A stretch of 64,000 bases of DNA from Metridium senile (taxonomy: Eukaryota > Cnidaria > Anthozoa > Actiniaria > Metridiidae), in assembly GCA_949775045.1 (NCBI GenBank), contig OX459108.1:15343763-15407762 (forward strand), given 5' to 3'. The notes beneath the pieces are model-generated. The model was given only the letters and a program-made list of their open reading frames with translations. It had not been told where the DNA came from and searched no databases. This document shows positions 24,610 to 36,500 of this stretch, one piece after another. Position 1 is the first letter of the stretch, and the number at the start of each line of letters is the position of its first letter. A program made the translations under genes and the position numbers.

Positions 24610-25440
24610 CGGGACCCATGCTAAGCCTTCAATCTGAACGAACACTTGATCATGTTTTAAAATATGAGTAAGAGAACATAATATCAAATCGAACACTTGA
24701 TCAAACGTATATATCAGTGAGTAAGAGAACATAATATCAAATCGAACACTTGATCAAACGTATATATCAGTGAGTAAGAGAACATAATATCAAATCGAAC
24801 ACTTGATCAAACGTATATATCAGTGAGTAAGAGAACATAATATCAAATCGAACACTTGATCAAACGTATATATCAGTGAGTAAGAGAACATAATATCAAA
24901 TCGAACACTTGATCAAACGTATATATCAGTGAGTAAGAGACATAATATTAAATCGAACACTTGATCAAACGTATATATCAGTAAGAAAGCGAACATCTGA
25001 TCATATGAACTGATAAATAAGATTTTAACGAATATCTGAAAACGAATATTTAATCAAACGAACATTTGATCAAACGACTAATTGATTAAACTAACATTTT
25101 ATGAAATGAACATTTAATTAAACGTGAATAAACGACCGGAATCGAACGTTTGATCAAAAGAACATTCGATCATGCACGACCATAGCGCAGGTTAATTTAT
25201 AGCTCGATACAACTAAAGAAAATATGTACACAACATAAAGTGGTATTAAAATGATAATAGTAGATATACCATGGCTAAGCCTTCAATCCGTCAGCTAACC
25301 ATGGTCAGAATATCTATAGGCACGAACTTTTGATCAAAAGAAAAAAAATAGAACATCCGATCACGACCAACGTTGTAAAACATTTACAGGCTTATATAGT
25401 TAACTAACACGAAACGAACATCTGATCACGATTCGGTATG
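24610..25440. repeat. TGATC-rich repeat block with a 53-bp tandem core
   Basis: Six nearly identical 53-bp units (24667-24985) contain TCGAACACTTGATCAAACG and TATATATCAGTGAGTAAGAG. Looser spacing of GAACAT-TGATCA words continues to 25440. CTAAGCCTTCAATC is shared by 24620 and 25273, suggesting terminal or internal direct repeats of a larger element. Confidence 0.75.
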
Positions 25441-25639
25441 TGTACATATAGGAACAGGTCAGGAAGAAGGGCGAAACACAAAGTTCCAACAACCACAAAT
25501 TTAAATTGACTGGAAAACGGAAATCCCTGGCGCCGGAAAACAAAGTTCCGATTTCCGATTTCGGATTTCTGATCGTGTGCCGTATTTGATGTTTGGTTAA
25601 GTTGAATTTGTTCGTCATTTTTAATTGGAAACAAACGAA

Positions 25640-25828
25640 CAAACGAATAAACGAACAAAAGAACAAAGACACAAAGACACAAACAAACAAACAGACAGAC
25701 AAACAAACAAGCACACAAGCACACAAACACAAAAACACACAAACACAAAAACACACAAACACACAAACACACAAACAAATAAACAAATAAACAAACAAAC
25801 AAACAAACAAACAAACAAACAAACAAAT
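25640..25828. repeat. (ACAA)n microsatellite
   Basis: An ACAA/CACA-rich run gives long open frames on both strands that read as Cys/Val/Phe- or Lys/Gln/Thr/Asn-rich repeats. These are artefacts. Confidence 0.95.
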
Positions 25829-26039
25829 GGCAAAACGATTTCCCACCAGCGCGCAGTTCTTTAGGAAGGGAGTAGTCGACGACACTGATATCAGCGTGTT
25901 GCTTAGTCCAAAAAGAAGACTACCAGTCCAGTACAGTTACAAGCAGGGTCAATGTCAATAGCCATAAATAGCACTAGTAAAAACGATAATTACTTCTCCC
26001 CATGCCGTACTAGTGATGAGAGATTAATGGAAAGAACAC

Positions 26040-26175
26040 TGACTCCTACTGAAACACACTTGGATCCCAACCAGAGATTAACGTCATAAACGTCAGCAAG
26101 TAACCGTCTCTTTTATACGGTGTATAAGTTACCATTTTTACTCCAAGGATTAACGTCTAAAACATCAGTAAGTAA
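26040..26175. repeat. Second hammerhead-like repeat family
   Basis: AGATTAACGTCATAAACGTC and GGATTAACGTCTAAAACATC, followed by AGTAAGTAA and a TATACGGTGTATAAGTTACC stretch, make up a family that recurs at 27990-28040, 29840-30130 and loosely at 31380-31510. Confidence 0.6.
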
Positions 26176-26399
26176 TACTGGAAGTAGCATGCCCAGTAGC
26201 ATTTGTAAACCACAACAGACTAACCGTCGGAAATTTACGGAAGTAGAATACCCCCCTTTAACCCCCTTTTAACAGTGTAGAAACTCACATTTTTCTCCCC
26301 AAGCTTGAGATAAACATCCGAAATTTAGTCTCAATTTCAACATCCGAAGTTTGTCATTAAAACTTTGAGAGATTAACATCCGTAACGTAAGGAAGTAAG

Positions 26400-26690
26400 T
26401 AGCATACATAAACAACAGTAGGTAATATAATGAAATTCATAGTTTGTAACACCATAAAAAATGTTGACTTAACTTTACTGACGTTTCAAGCTTTAGCCCT
26501 TCGTCGGAGGGCTAAAGCTCGAAACGTCAGTAAAGTTAAGTCAACATTTTTTACAGTGTTGCAAATTTTTTTCGTTTATATCAAACACCGACGCAGCCTA
26601 TACTAGTTTACTCGCTAGTTTCTATTTACATAAACAAACACCGACGCAGCCTATGCTAGTTTACTCGCTAGTTTCTATTTACATAAACAA
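26400..26690. repeat. Hammerhead-like palindrome plus two satellite units
   Basis: ATGTTGACTTAACTTTACTG runs into TTCAAGCTTTAGCCCTTCGT, which then meets its own reverse complement, giving a palindrome of about 100 bp at 26458-26560. Two ACCGACGCAGCCTAT(A/G)CTAG units follow. Confidence 0.8.
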
Positions 26691-27589
26691 CAGTGTAGAC
26701 TTTTAATGTCATTTTAACTATCACTGATGAATATAATAACAGTACATATATACACAAGGAACTTCCATAACGAAGTCATGATATCTCTTAGATACGCCTC
26801 TATACAAGACAGCATCAGGACAGAGAACCGTTTTACATATAAGGCTACAAAGACATTGGACAAAGGACCTTAGAATCAACCAATATAAATAAAATTTTAT
26901 CAAGTAAATAATACTTTATAAACATTTATCATTCGTTCAATAATATTTTATAAGCATCTATCATTTTTATTGTAAACTGTCGCTGAAAAGCCTTTTTAGG
27001 AGCCTTCAATAAAGTATGTATGTATGTATGTCGGCGAGAGGTTTGTACATTTAGACATCATGCTATAAAAAGGTCTCAGTGGGACGTCTAATTGATCGCC
27101 CAGACGCATTCTTGCTATTTTAGGGATTTCTATTTCTATTGTTGTAGATGGTGTTGATAGGTTAATGTGATAGGGACAGGAAATCACTAATAATTGTGTA
27201 CACAACCCGGCATGCAGTCCTGCCCTGCTTTTAGACCAAAGAAATGAACAACAGATTTTTAAAACGTTTTATTATTATTTAATAATGGTAAGATTTTGAC
27301 GTAAAAGTCTATACTTGCCTTCATGAGTCAATACACATGCATGTGCAATAGTTAATATACCCCCTCCCCCCTCAGGGGTCAAACGCATTTTTGCGCATTA
27401 GATCATATACATATGTATTTTGCACATTGTAAGTATTAAAATTATAATTAAATTATTGATTTTTTAACGCACTTTGGATGTCCCGGCCTCTATTAAACAC
27501 TATCAAATGATAAGAATTATGGTATTCTCATCACCGTAGGTAATATACGTGCTGGTTGTTATAGGTTATTTTCATGATGAACCTCTTAG

Positions 27590-27960
27590 TCTAGAAACAC
27601 TCCATACCAACTGGTGCTGAGGAGCGTCAAGGGCCGTGATACCTTGACATCGATCCATCTTATCGATGAAGGAATCTGTATATACAGCTGCACTAGGTCA
27701 GTCTTATCGACTGTGATCACTACTGATCCTAGCTTGTCAGCCGTGTGATCACGCCCTGATCACCGCTGGACACTATGGCAGGCAGACACTCCCAAGGTGT
27801 GACTCAGTGCATGCATGGTAGGGAGCATGAGCATGCTGATATATATTAGGGAGCTGCTTCCATCAAGATCAATCGAGATTTACTAAGTTCTCATTCAGTG
27901 CTCTTTATCAAACTATATATGAATATATAATTTTGAAGAAACTTTCAAGAATGTCGACAG
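27590..27960 (+). other. GC-richer island with TATA-like box, possible LTR or first exon
   Basis: The stretch is richer in GC than its surroundings and has several TGATCAC and TATCGA words. A TATATATTA box at about 27840 is followed by GGGAGCTGCTTCC and a start codon at 27951 (ATGTCGACAGAAACGTCG) directly before GTAAGTAA. It could be a solo LTR or promoter. The ATG-donor part may merely be another AAACGTC-GTAAGTAA repeat. Function is unknown. Confidence 0.25.
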
Positions 27961-28502
27961 AAACGTCGGTAAGTAATAATCTCTTTACAAGTTTTTGCTC
28001 AGACGAAGGATTAACATCCTAAACGTCAGTAAGTAACACTTATTGTAAATCAGTAATATTGTAGACCAGGATATAATATTTTTATCGTGTGATGGCAATT
28101 GTTCGTGCGATACCGATAATAATCCCCCTCGCATGTGGAGACAAGGATACTCACATTAATCCGACTTCGTAGACAGGTCTTGGCGATTATTTGCAATATC
28201 TTTATGTAAGGGAGACAACGCAATAACCGTTTACAGTTTTCTCACTTACTACTTTCAACTTAAGCTCAGCTCTTTAATTTCTCCGATGCAGTCATGCATC
28301 TAAATTGAACCAAACTAAAAGGTTTCAAAGTGCATGTTTGCGGTGCATGTTTGGAATCGCTCCGCGTATAAGAAACTAATGCTTGTAATTACTCTAAGCT
28401 TGACAGAGCTTGTCAGTCGGCGATCTTTCACATTAATGAATCTACTGCAATTTAATTGGCGCAAATCCCTAAGGAAAGACGACTTTACTGAACCCTTTCT
28501 CA

Positions 28503-28650
28503 TGTTTGTTTGTTTGTTTGTTTGTTTGTTTGTTTGTTTGTTTGTTTGTTTGTTTGTTTGTTTGTTTGTTTGTTTGTTTGTTTGTTTGTTTGTTTGTTTG
28601 TTTGTTTGTCGGTTTGTTTGTTTGTTTGTTTGTCTCTTTCTTTCTTTCTC

Positions 28651-28698
<48 letters not shown>

Positions 28699-28700
28699 TC
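28503..28700. repeat. (TTTG)n then (TTTC)n microsatellite
   Basis: About 130 bp of TTTG/TGTT followed by about 70 bp of TTTC. All long frames through it are artefacts, including one of about 219 codons on the + strand. Confidence 0.97.
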
Positions 28701-29369
28701 ATGCATATAATATAATTCATCAAGGCGAGGAGGTAATCGAAGTCATTCAATTTCTCGTTGACCCGGCCATGCACCGTCACATCCTTGCTCAAAGTCCTCG
28801 TATAAGTACCCTAGAAACTAGTGGGTTTCTTGATCTAGTATTTGTATTTATCATTTGTACGTCTGTGTTCGTTATCCTCAAACCGTCAGATTTACAAATG
28901 CTTAAGCAAGTAGAAAATAAATGTTGGTACCAAGGGTATTGTAAAAGTGGCCATTGTAAAACGTTTACTGACAGTACTGTGGTTTGTATTTGACCATGAA
29001 TGCACTGTTACATCCTTGCTGCTCAAAGTCCTTGTAAAAGTGGATTGTAAAACGTTTAATATTACTGCTAGTTGGATGATAAGTGTTTGTTAACAGGGTT
29101 AATTACGGTTCCGATACACTTTGATCGATGTAGTTATCATGGCGCCTTACTTCCGTGACCGTGGGAATGAATACCATAACGAGACCATGTACTCTTGTAA
29201 TTGACAGACACCCAAGTACTTGATGATACATACTGGGTGTGGCCTGCAGCCTTGTTTCCTTTAGTAGCGAGTGAACGGATTGTAATCATTGACCATGTTT
29301 ACACAACGACCAACGCCTTTCGTCATTGACCACTACATCTACATATCGGCCACCTGTACATACACTATC

Positions 29370-29630
29370 GGTCGGACCACCTCTACACAATGAGCATCTC
29401 TACACAACGACCACCACTACACAACGACCACCACTGCACAATGACCACCTCTACACAATGACCACCTCTACACAATGACCACCTCTACACAACGACCACC
29501 TCTATACATGCATTAATCACTTCTATATAGCAACCACCTCTACGTACACAACGACCACCTCTACACAATGGCCGCCAGTCTATACAATGACCACCTCTTT
29601 ACATCGACCACCTCTACACAACGGTCGTAT
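29370..29630. repeat. 17-bp minisatellite
   Basis: CCACCTCTACACAA(T/C)GA repeats with small variations (CACTACACAACGA, CTCTATACATG). No coding role is likely. Confidence 0.85.
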
Positions 29631-29839
29631 GTACCGGCAAGAACAAGAGCAACAATATTCAAATTATACATCTATGCCACGACATGTTTTTGTATATTGG
29701 AAAGCACGTGTTGCTAGCCCACATCACAGGTAGCAGCATATCTAGGTGGGGCAGTCACCTCCGTACAAGCCACAATACGATTTAGAAATACGGTATATGA
29801 GTTAATTAGTTACTATTTTCACTCTTACGAATCATTAGC

Positions 29840-30130
29840 GTCCATAACTCGTGAGTAAGACGGCCCGTTTATGACATCATTATGAGTTTCCATTTTACTG
29901 CTACTAACGATGAATTAGGTTTAACGTTCTAAAACCGCGGGTCAGTAAGCTAGTACTCTTTTATAAGGTGAGTATAAGTTACCATTTTTACTCCGACAGA
30001 GGTTTAACGTCCTAAACGTCAGTAAGCTAGTACTCTTTTCTACGGTGTGTATAACACTCTTTTATGCAGTGCATAAATTAAATTTCTTTACTCCGATGAA
30101 GGATTAACTTACTAAACATTAGTGATAAAC
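29840..30130. repeat. Second hammerhead-like family, three copies
   Basis: GGTTTAACGTCCTAAACGTC, GGTTTAACGTTCTAAAACCG and GGATTAACTTACTAAACATT occur at about 90-bp spacing with ACTCCGA(C/T)GA before and AGTAAG after. A TACGGTGTGTATAA linker separates copies. Confidence 0.6.
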
Positions 30131-30234
30131 AGAATGTATATTGTACGGTATATAACTCAAGTTTTCCTCTGGTAATATTAATAACTTTATGAAACACAAG
30201 CAGAAGTCATGATTCAGTCACATGACTAACAATG

Positions 30235-30660
30235 AATGGAAACTAGCGAGTAAACTAGTATAGGCTGCGTCGGTGTTTTATATAGACGATAGGTAATAGA
30301 ATGAAATTTGTAACACCGTAAAAAATAGAAATAGAAACTAGCGAGTAAACTAGTATAGGCTGTGTCGGTGTTTGATATAAACGATAGGTAATAGAATGAA
30401 ATTTGTAACACCGTAAAAAATAGAAATAGAAACTAGCGAGTAAACTAGTACAGGCTGCGTCGGTGTTTGATGTAAACGATAGGTAATAGAATGAAATTTG
30501 TAACACCGTAAGAAATAGAAACTAGCGAGTAAACTAGTATAGGCTGCGTCGGTGTTTGATATAAACGATAGGTAATAGATTGAAATTTGTAACACCGTAA
30601 AAAATGTTGACTTAACTTTACTGACGTTTCGAGCTTTAGCCCTTCGTCGGAGTAAAATAA
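30235..30660 (-). repeat. 95-bp satellite, four units, capped by hammerhead-like motif
   Basis: Four units of AGTAAACTAGTATAGGCTGC / GATAGGTAATAGAATGAAAT / TTGTAACACCGTAAAAAATA are followed by TTGACTTAACTTTACTGACG and TTTCGAGCTTTAGCCCTTCG. Reading on the minus strand, the motif comes first and the satellite after it. Confidence 0.9.
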
Positions 30661-31544
30661 TAATGACATCATAGTACGCAATCGATTGCTTCTAAAAGGA
30701 GTTCTTCGTGAACGTAGATCGCCTTCAGCGTTCTTTTATTGCGGTTTAGTGCACAATACTATAAATAAGAATTTATAGACGTTAAGATAAGTGGGTATTG
30801 AATATTCTATGAATCAAGTGGTTATTGAATGGAGCATGTTCCGGCCTAGCCTAACTACAATCACCACATGCCCTCGCGCCCTGAAACACGTCTATATTAA
30901 CGTCCATTTTATCGGAGAACTGACTGATTCGCGTAATAGTATTGTATTATAAAAGAATGATTTAGGATATTGACGTATTCTATGCCTTAAAATGCGTCAC
31001 TATCCTAAAGCAATGTCTCAAATACAACTTATGTGACGAGCACTGAAACATTTTTATTTAAATCCTAAAATTTTAACGCCTAAATATAGATTAATTTATA
31101 AATACATTTTACTGATATGTACACAAAGTTTTTAAACATTTTTCTCCGTTCTTTTTCATAAGTTTTCTTAGTTTTTTTTTTTTTATAGTTTTTCCATTTT
31201 ATTTTCATTTTTAATGTACAAGCATTGAGAGTTTTAAACGCGTTTTTTTTAAGAAATAAAGTATTAGTTACAATAATTGTTTGACGCATTGTATAACGAT
31301 TTTAAAAACAACGATTATAATCATATCACGATTAACGCAATATTTCTACGTGAAATCACAGTAAGGACTGCTTGGAGTGTTTTACTCCAGCGAATTGTTA
31401 ATGTCCAACATCGTTTAGCAACTGTAGCCATTCTCTAGCCCGCAGTATGTATTTTACTTTAATATATATAGTTGAATTTCCGTCGGAAGCGTCAGTAAGT
31501 ATCAACATTTTTTTACTAGAGCATATGACCATCTTCCTCTTTCT

Positions 31545-31970
31545 AGCCTATACTAGTTTACTCGCTAGTTTCTATTTCTATTTTTTTACGGTGTTACAAA
31601 TTTCATTCTATTACCGGCCTATCGTTTATATCAAACACCGACGCAGCCTATACTATATACTATATATACGCTAGTTTCTATTTCTATTTTTTTACGGTGT
31701 TACAAATTTCATTCTATTACCTATGGTTTATATCAAACACCGACGCAGCCTATACTAGTTTACTCGCTAGTTTCTATTTCTATTTTTTACGGTGTTACAA
31801 ATTTCATTCTATTACCTATCATTTATATCAAACACCGACGCAGCCTATACTAGTTTACTCGCTAGTTTCTATTTCTATTTTTTTACGGTGTTACAAATTT
31901 CATTCTATTACCGGCCTATCGTTTATATCAAACACCGACACAGCCTACACTAGTTTATTCGCTAGCTTCC
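31545..31970 (+). repeat. 95-bp satellite, about five units, opposite orientation
   Basis: Units match 30235-30600 in reverse complement. Spacing is 95 bp in the best-preserved pair. Two units share a CCGGCCTATCG insertion variant. No hammerhead-like cap is seen beside this array. Confidence 0.9.
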
Positions 31971-32389
31971 ATTGTTACTTTCTCAGTTTAGTATGTACTA
32001 AGTATAACCCCATTTTCCTCGGAATCCGGAGTGAATAGGCGACTAGCAGTCTCATCAGATGTACTCTAGTTTATAAGCTCATCACCAGGGTGTGAATAAC
32101 GTGGCAATAATTGCGATCAAATAGGAATGCCTCAGGCTACAACGCCAGCGCTGTAGTTGATGATTTCATGCAGACCTTTGTCTAGTTTTACAAGCAAGTT
32201 AATGTATTATTAGAGAAACTATTTCCGCTGTCTTTTGCATTTTTTCTGTTTGCTAAACTACCATGACCGCAAGTATTCGTGTACATTTTCTTTGAACGCC
32301 GCATTACCGTTTAAAATCAGTAAAGTTAAATCAATATTTTACAAATTTCATTCTATTACCTATCATTTATAGCACTATACTAGTCTAAA

Positions 32390-33555
32390 AGCTTAAATGT
32401 GGGACAGTTTTTATTTTGAATGGTGTAAAAAAAATTCGATTTTGTATAAACATTTCAAATACTTATAGTGTTTTATTTCTTTCCATTCTATATGTTTGAT
32501 TGTCTTTTAAATTTTGTCAACTCATAGTGAAATTTATATTAAACAATAGATAATTATTCTTTATTTATTTATAAACTTTACAAAAAGTAAGCAAAAATAC
32601 AAATCTTCTAGAAAAACAAAATACCGTACCGCACAACGTAAACAGATGACTGAAAATGTGCTGGATATAAACTGAAGTGCGTTGTTCTAATTGCAAACAG
32701 ACAATTATAGATTGTATGATACTATTTGATAGTTTATTTTAGGATGTCTAACCTCGTACTTTAATATCGATGTTTCCTAATTAATTTAGTCTCGAAAAAA
32801 AACGTTGATTTTTGCACTTCCTCTAACGAGAGTGTTTAGAATATTAAAGGATCCGTTGAGTAAGATGAAAGGGCCTTAGCTATTGCTTCCGTTTGTTGAA
32901 CAATCTTGGCTTCCTTATTAATACCACGATGAAAAAACATGTCTTGTTTTAGAGGAAAAGCGTCTAGTTTTACAACCATGGTTTAACATTGACAACTAGT
33001 AATCTCTTAATCCGAGCTAGTTTGAACGATAAAGGCAATACATTGTTATGATGGTTGCTGTAACTACGACACCGGACAATATTTGATTTAATCAAGTAGA
33101 ATTTACTTAAAACAATTTTAATACAATTTAAGAAAGTTTTTCGGCGTATTTTCGGACTAATTAGTCCTAGTAATCTGATACGATACCTCGTCATTCCATA
33201 TTTGGTAAGCTGAAATGATTGGCATTTAGTGTGGGCATTAAGCGGGCTTCCGGTAGACATGAAAAAACTTGGAAAACAACCTTGAAAATCAAATAAACAA
33301 TGTTATTTCATTCGAAATTTAGCACGTAAGACTTGTTTATTTGTTGTCAACGAATTTGTTGTTCATGTTCATTGTTCTTTTTGTACGAATATTTGACTCT
33401 ATCGGACTGACACGGGAAACCAAGTTATTGTGTGACGTCATTGGCATGTTCATACCGCACCCAATCAAGTACGTGGTCGCGATTTGTAGCGCGATCAAAG
33501 ATTCTCGAAGCCATGATCATGATGAACAACTAGTGCGTTCTAGACGGTAAACAAC
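32390..33555. other. Upstream region of the KHNYN/Regnase-like gene; no gene seen
   Basis: The stretch is AT-rich and unique, without a recognisable frame. A 96-codon minus frame at 33260-32970 has no family resemblance. The promoter of the downstream gene presumably lies at the 3' end of this stretch. Confidence 0.4.
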
Positions 33556-36500
33556 ATGGTTCTTCAAGAACCTATTAATCAGCCGAACTCGAGAGAGTTT
33601 GTGCTTAGAAAAACTAACGTTCGTGAATTCAAAACCCTTGAGGATCGTGTAAAGCAGCTTTTTGGAGCAGAATTTGAAGTATTTATTCCTCTGAACGAAA
33701 CGAGCAGTGTTAAACATGACTGCGACGATGCTTCCATTGAATGGATAAGAGTAATTTCTGAAGAACATCCAGAGCTGTTAGACGGCGCTAAGGTGCTATA
33801 TCTAGTGATATTATTCATGTATATTTTGATTTATGTACAACGCCACCAAGTGTACTAAAGTCGATGAACTAATCATATTCCCTCGTTTGTTTTGGTTGTA
33901 GGAATATATTATCAGCGTTTGTACGCCGATGCTACGCTGCCGTGTGGATTTCCCTGTTTCACAACTATTGGAGGATAAAGAAACATTGAATATCGTAGAC
34001 GAAGTAGAGAGAAATACGTATGCATATCTAGCCGTAGATAATGAAGGATATCTAGAGATTTGCGGCTCTAATATGGCCGTTGCTCTTGCAACTTCGCGGC
34101 TTGATGAGTTTCTTCTACACAACACTGACGAAATAAAAACAGATTACAATGAAAATCAAATAAAAAACGAAGAAGTAAAAGATACAAAAGAGAAAAAACC
34201 TGCAGACGACGAGCCAGAAGTTATATGGAAACGTAGAGAAGTGACTCCAAAAGTGGTCAAACCACCTAATAAAACCAATGAATGTCAACCTACAAACTTA
34301 CCCGACGAAAATAAAGACACTAAACCTACAGAAACATTACCAATTGTTGAAAAACAAGTTGATAAATGTATAAAGGAAGAAACAAACTCTAGTTCGAGTG
34401 AGGAGTGCACCAGAAGCACCTCAGAAACATTGTCAAATCTCACATCAGATTCCATGACAGAGCCAGCAGTTGACGGTCAAGTTCATGTGCCAACTACCAA
34501 TGTGCTGAGCGGAGAATCGCTGAGAGTCTTCGCATTGAAGCTTAGATATTCCGAATCTGAGGTTTCATCAGTTTTGTCAAAGCTTGGACCTGAAGCCGAT
34601 AAGAACCTATTATTACTGGAACTTGTAAAGGCTCAGAATTCTGCCAAACAAATTGAAGAAGGGTCGTCTTTGGTAGAAAGACCTCCGTCGACACATATCG
34701 CCAGTGATCCAAACACATTACGAGCTATCGTTATCGATGGCAGTAATGTAGCAATGAGGTAAGATGCATAATATTCTACTTTATTTTCACTATATTATTA
34801 CATGTTAGTATTGTTATCTTGCTTGATAAAACCCGCCAAAACCTCGTCTATCAACTTTTTGCTTGCACAGCATGGTGCTTCTTGCATTATGATTGCGATG
34901 GTCCACTTTCGCTGATTTTCGCGTCTTAATTCGCTAGTATAGAACTGTTTTAAGTATCAGAAAGTCGTATAATAGTTTAAATGTCCCGATAATGTATTGA
35001 TAGTAACTATAGGGTGATATTCTGGATCATACAATAAGTTAGAACGGAAGTAGGCACACGTGCAAAACGGCAAATACCGCTTCATCAGCATAAATCAACA
35101 ATCGATCGAACAACCCGAACTAAAGGCAAATAAACAATTCAGTTCTAAAAGTCTTTCCTTATTAACCCATGCCAATTGTGTACGAATTATATCTTGAAGT
35201 GATTTCCTAATTTATGTGGTAATTTCGACTCATGACATTTTGCCAAGTTGTAAATTTTTCTTTACGGTTGCTGGGTTTGTAAAGCATTCCAAAGCATCTA
35301 TCCAATGCACTAAATTATTCTCGTTCCTAACCCTGTAAATAACGTGGCTTCAACGGCCTACGCACAACGATGTTGCCAGCCCAATCGCGTGCCTTTCGTT
35401 TTTGCCTGAAATAGCTGACGCTTTGTGCTAATTTTTGTTGTTATGTTCGTGCAAATATAAGTCTAGGTTAGCTTGCACATTAGTTCAATCCATCCAGTAG
35501 CGACATGATTCTAATTCAAGAACAGATAATCCATATTTATAGCGCGATGTGTTATTGTGGAACCCCAAATATTGATATGACCTTTGTAGAATGTGCACCA
35601 AGTGTAGATTTCACAGATCTTATAATACATTGTGAAGTATAGATTGTTATGGTCAAGATCAAACATAAGATAACAATTCACAACATAGCTGGGGTTGGAC
35701 AATCGATTTCTTGTTGTTTAAAACTTACCAAATAATTAGCTACTAGTACAACAGATTAATTGGCATTTACATCTAGGGTCGATAATCAAATAGATCAATT
35801 CCGATTAATAATTTCTTCCTCAATAAACAGTGTCTTTCCTATGTTTTATACATTTCTGTTGCTGCAATTTAAGACATGGCGCAGCTTATTATAGCAAACT
35901 GTGTAATATTAGTAGTAATGGACTGTAGCTGCGCTATGAATGCCCTGAGGCGGCAATAAGTTCATCAGCTGACTTGGTCCAGCTGTTCTTAGTGAAAGTA
36001 TCCCCTTCAGTTACTGTCAGACATGTCAAGCATTCCTGCCATAAGTGGGCTTCTACTGCTGGACAAGAATGTCATGAATGCCATTAACTGCTAGCACTAC
36101 TCAAGCTGCAATCCCAGACATTATTGCTTGCATTAAATGCTGTTTAACACTAATGGAGTGCAACCACGACAAAAAATATGATAGTCAATAGCTAATAGCT
36201 TCTGTTTAGTTACTATTTCACCACAATCACTCAATCATATAACACATCAAATACCAAGGGAAAAATACTGTGTTTCATCTTGTCTTTGATATCGACTTAT
36301 AGGCACATAATAAAACTATTAGTTGACCAAAAGTTATCTAATTTTCGTGGTTTGAGTATTGAGTTCTTGTACGAGATGTAAAATAGAGCATTAACTTCAA
36401 GTGTTTTTGTCAAAGCCTTGGCATGTTGAGTGTTCTCAAAGTAGTGGATACTTGAATGAACAAGATGGTGTTATTGTTACCATTGTAAAACAAACAAAAC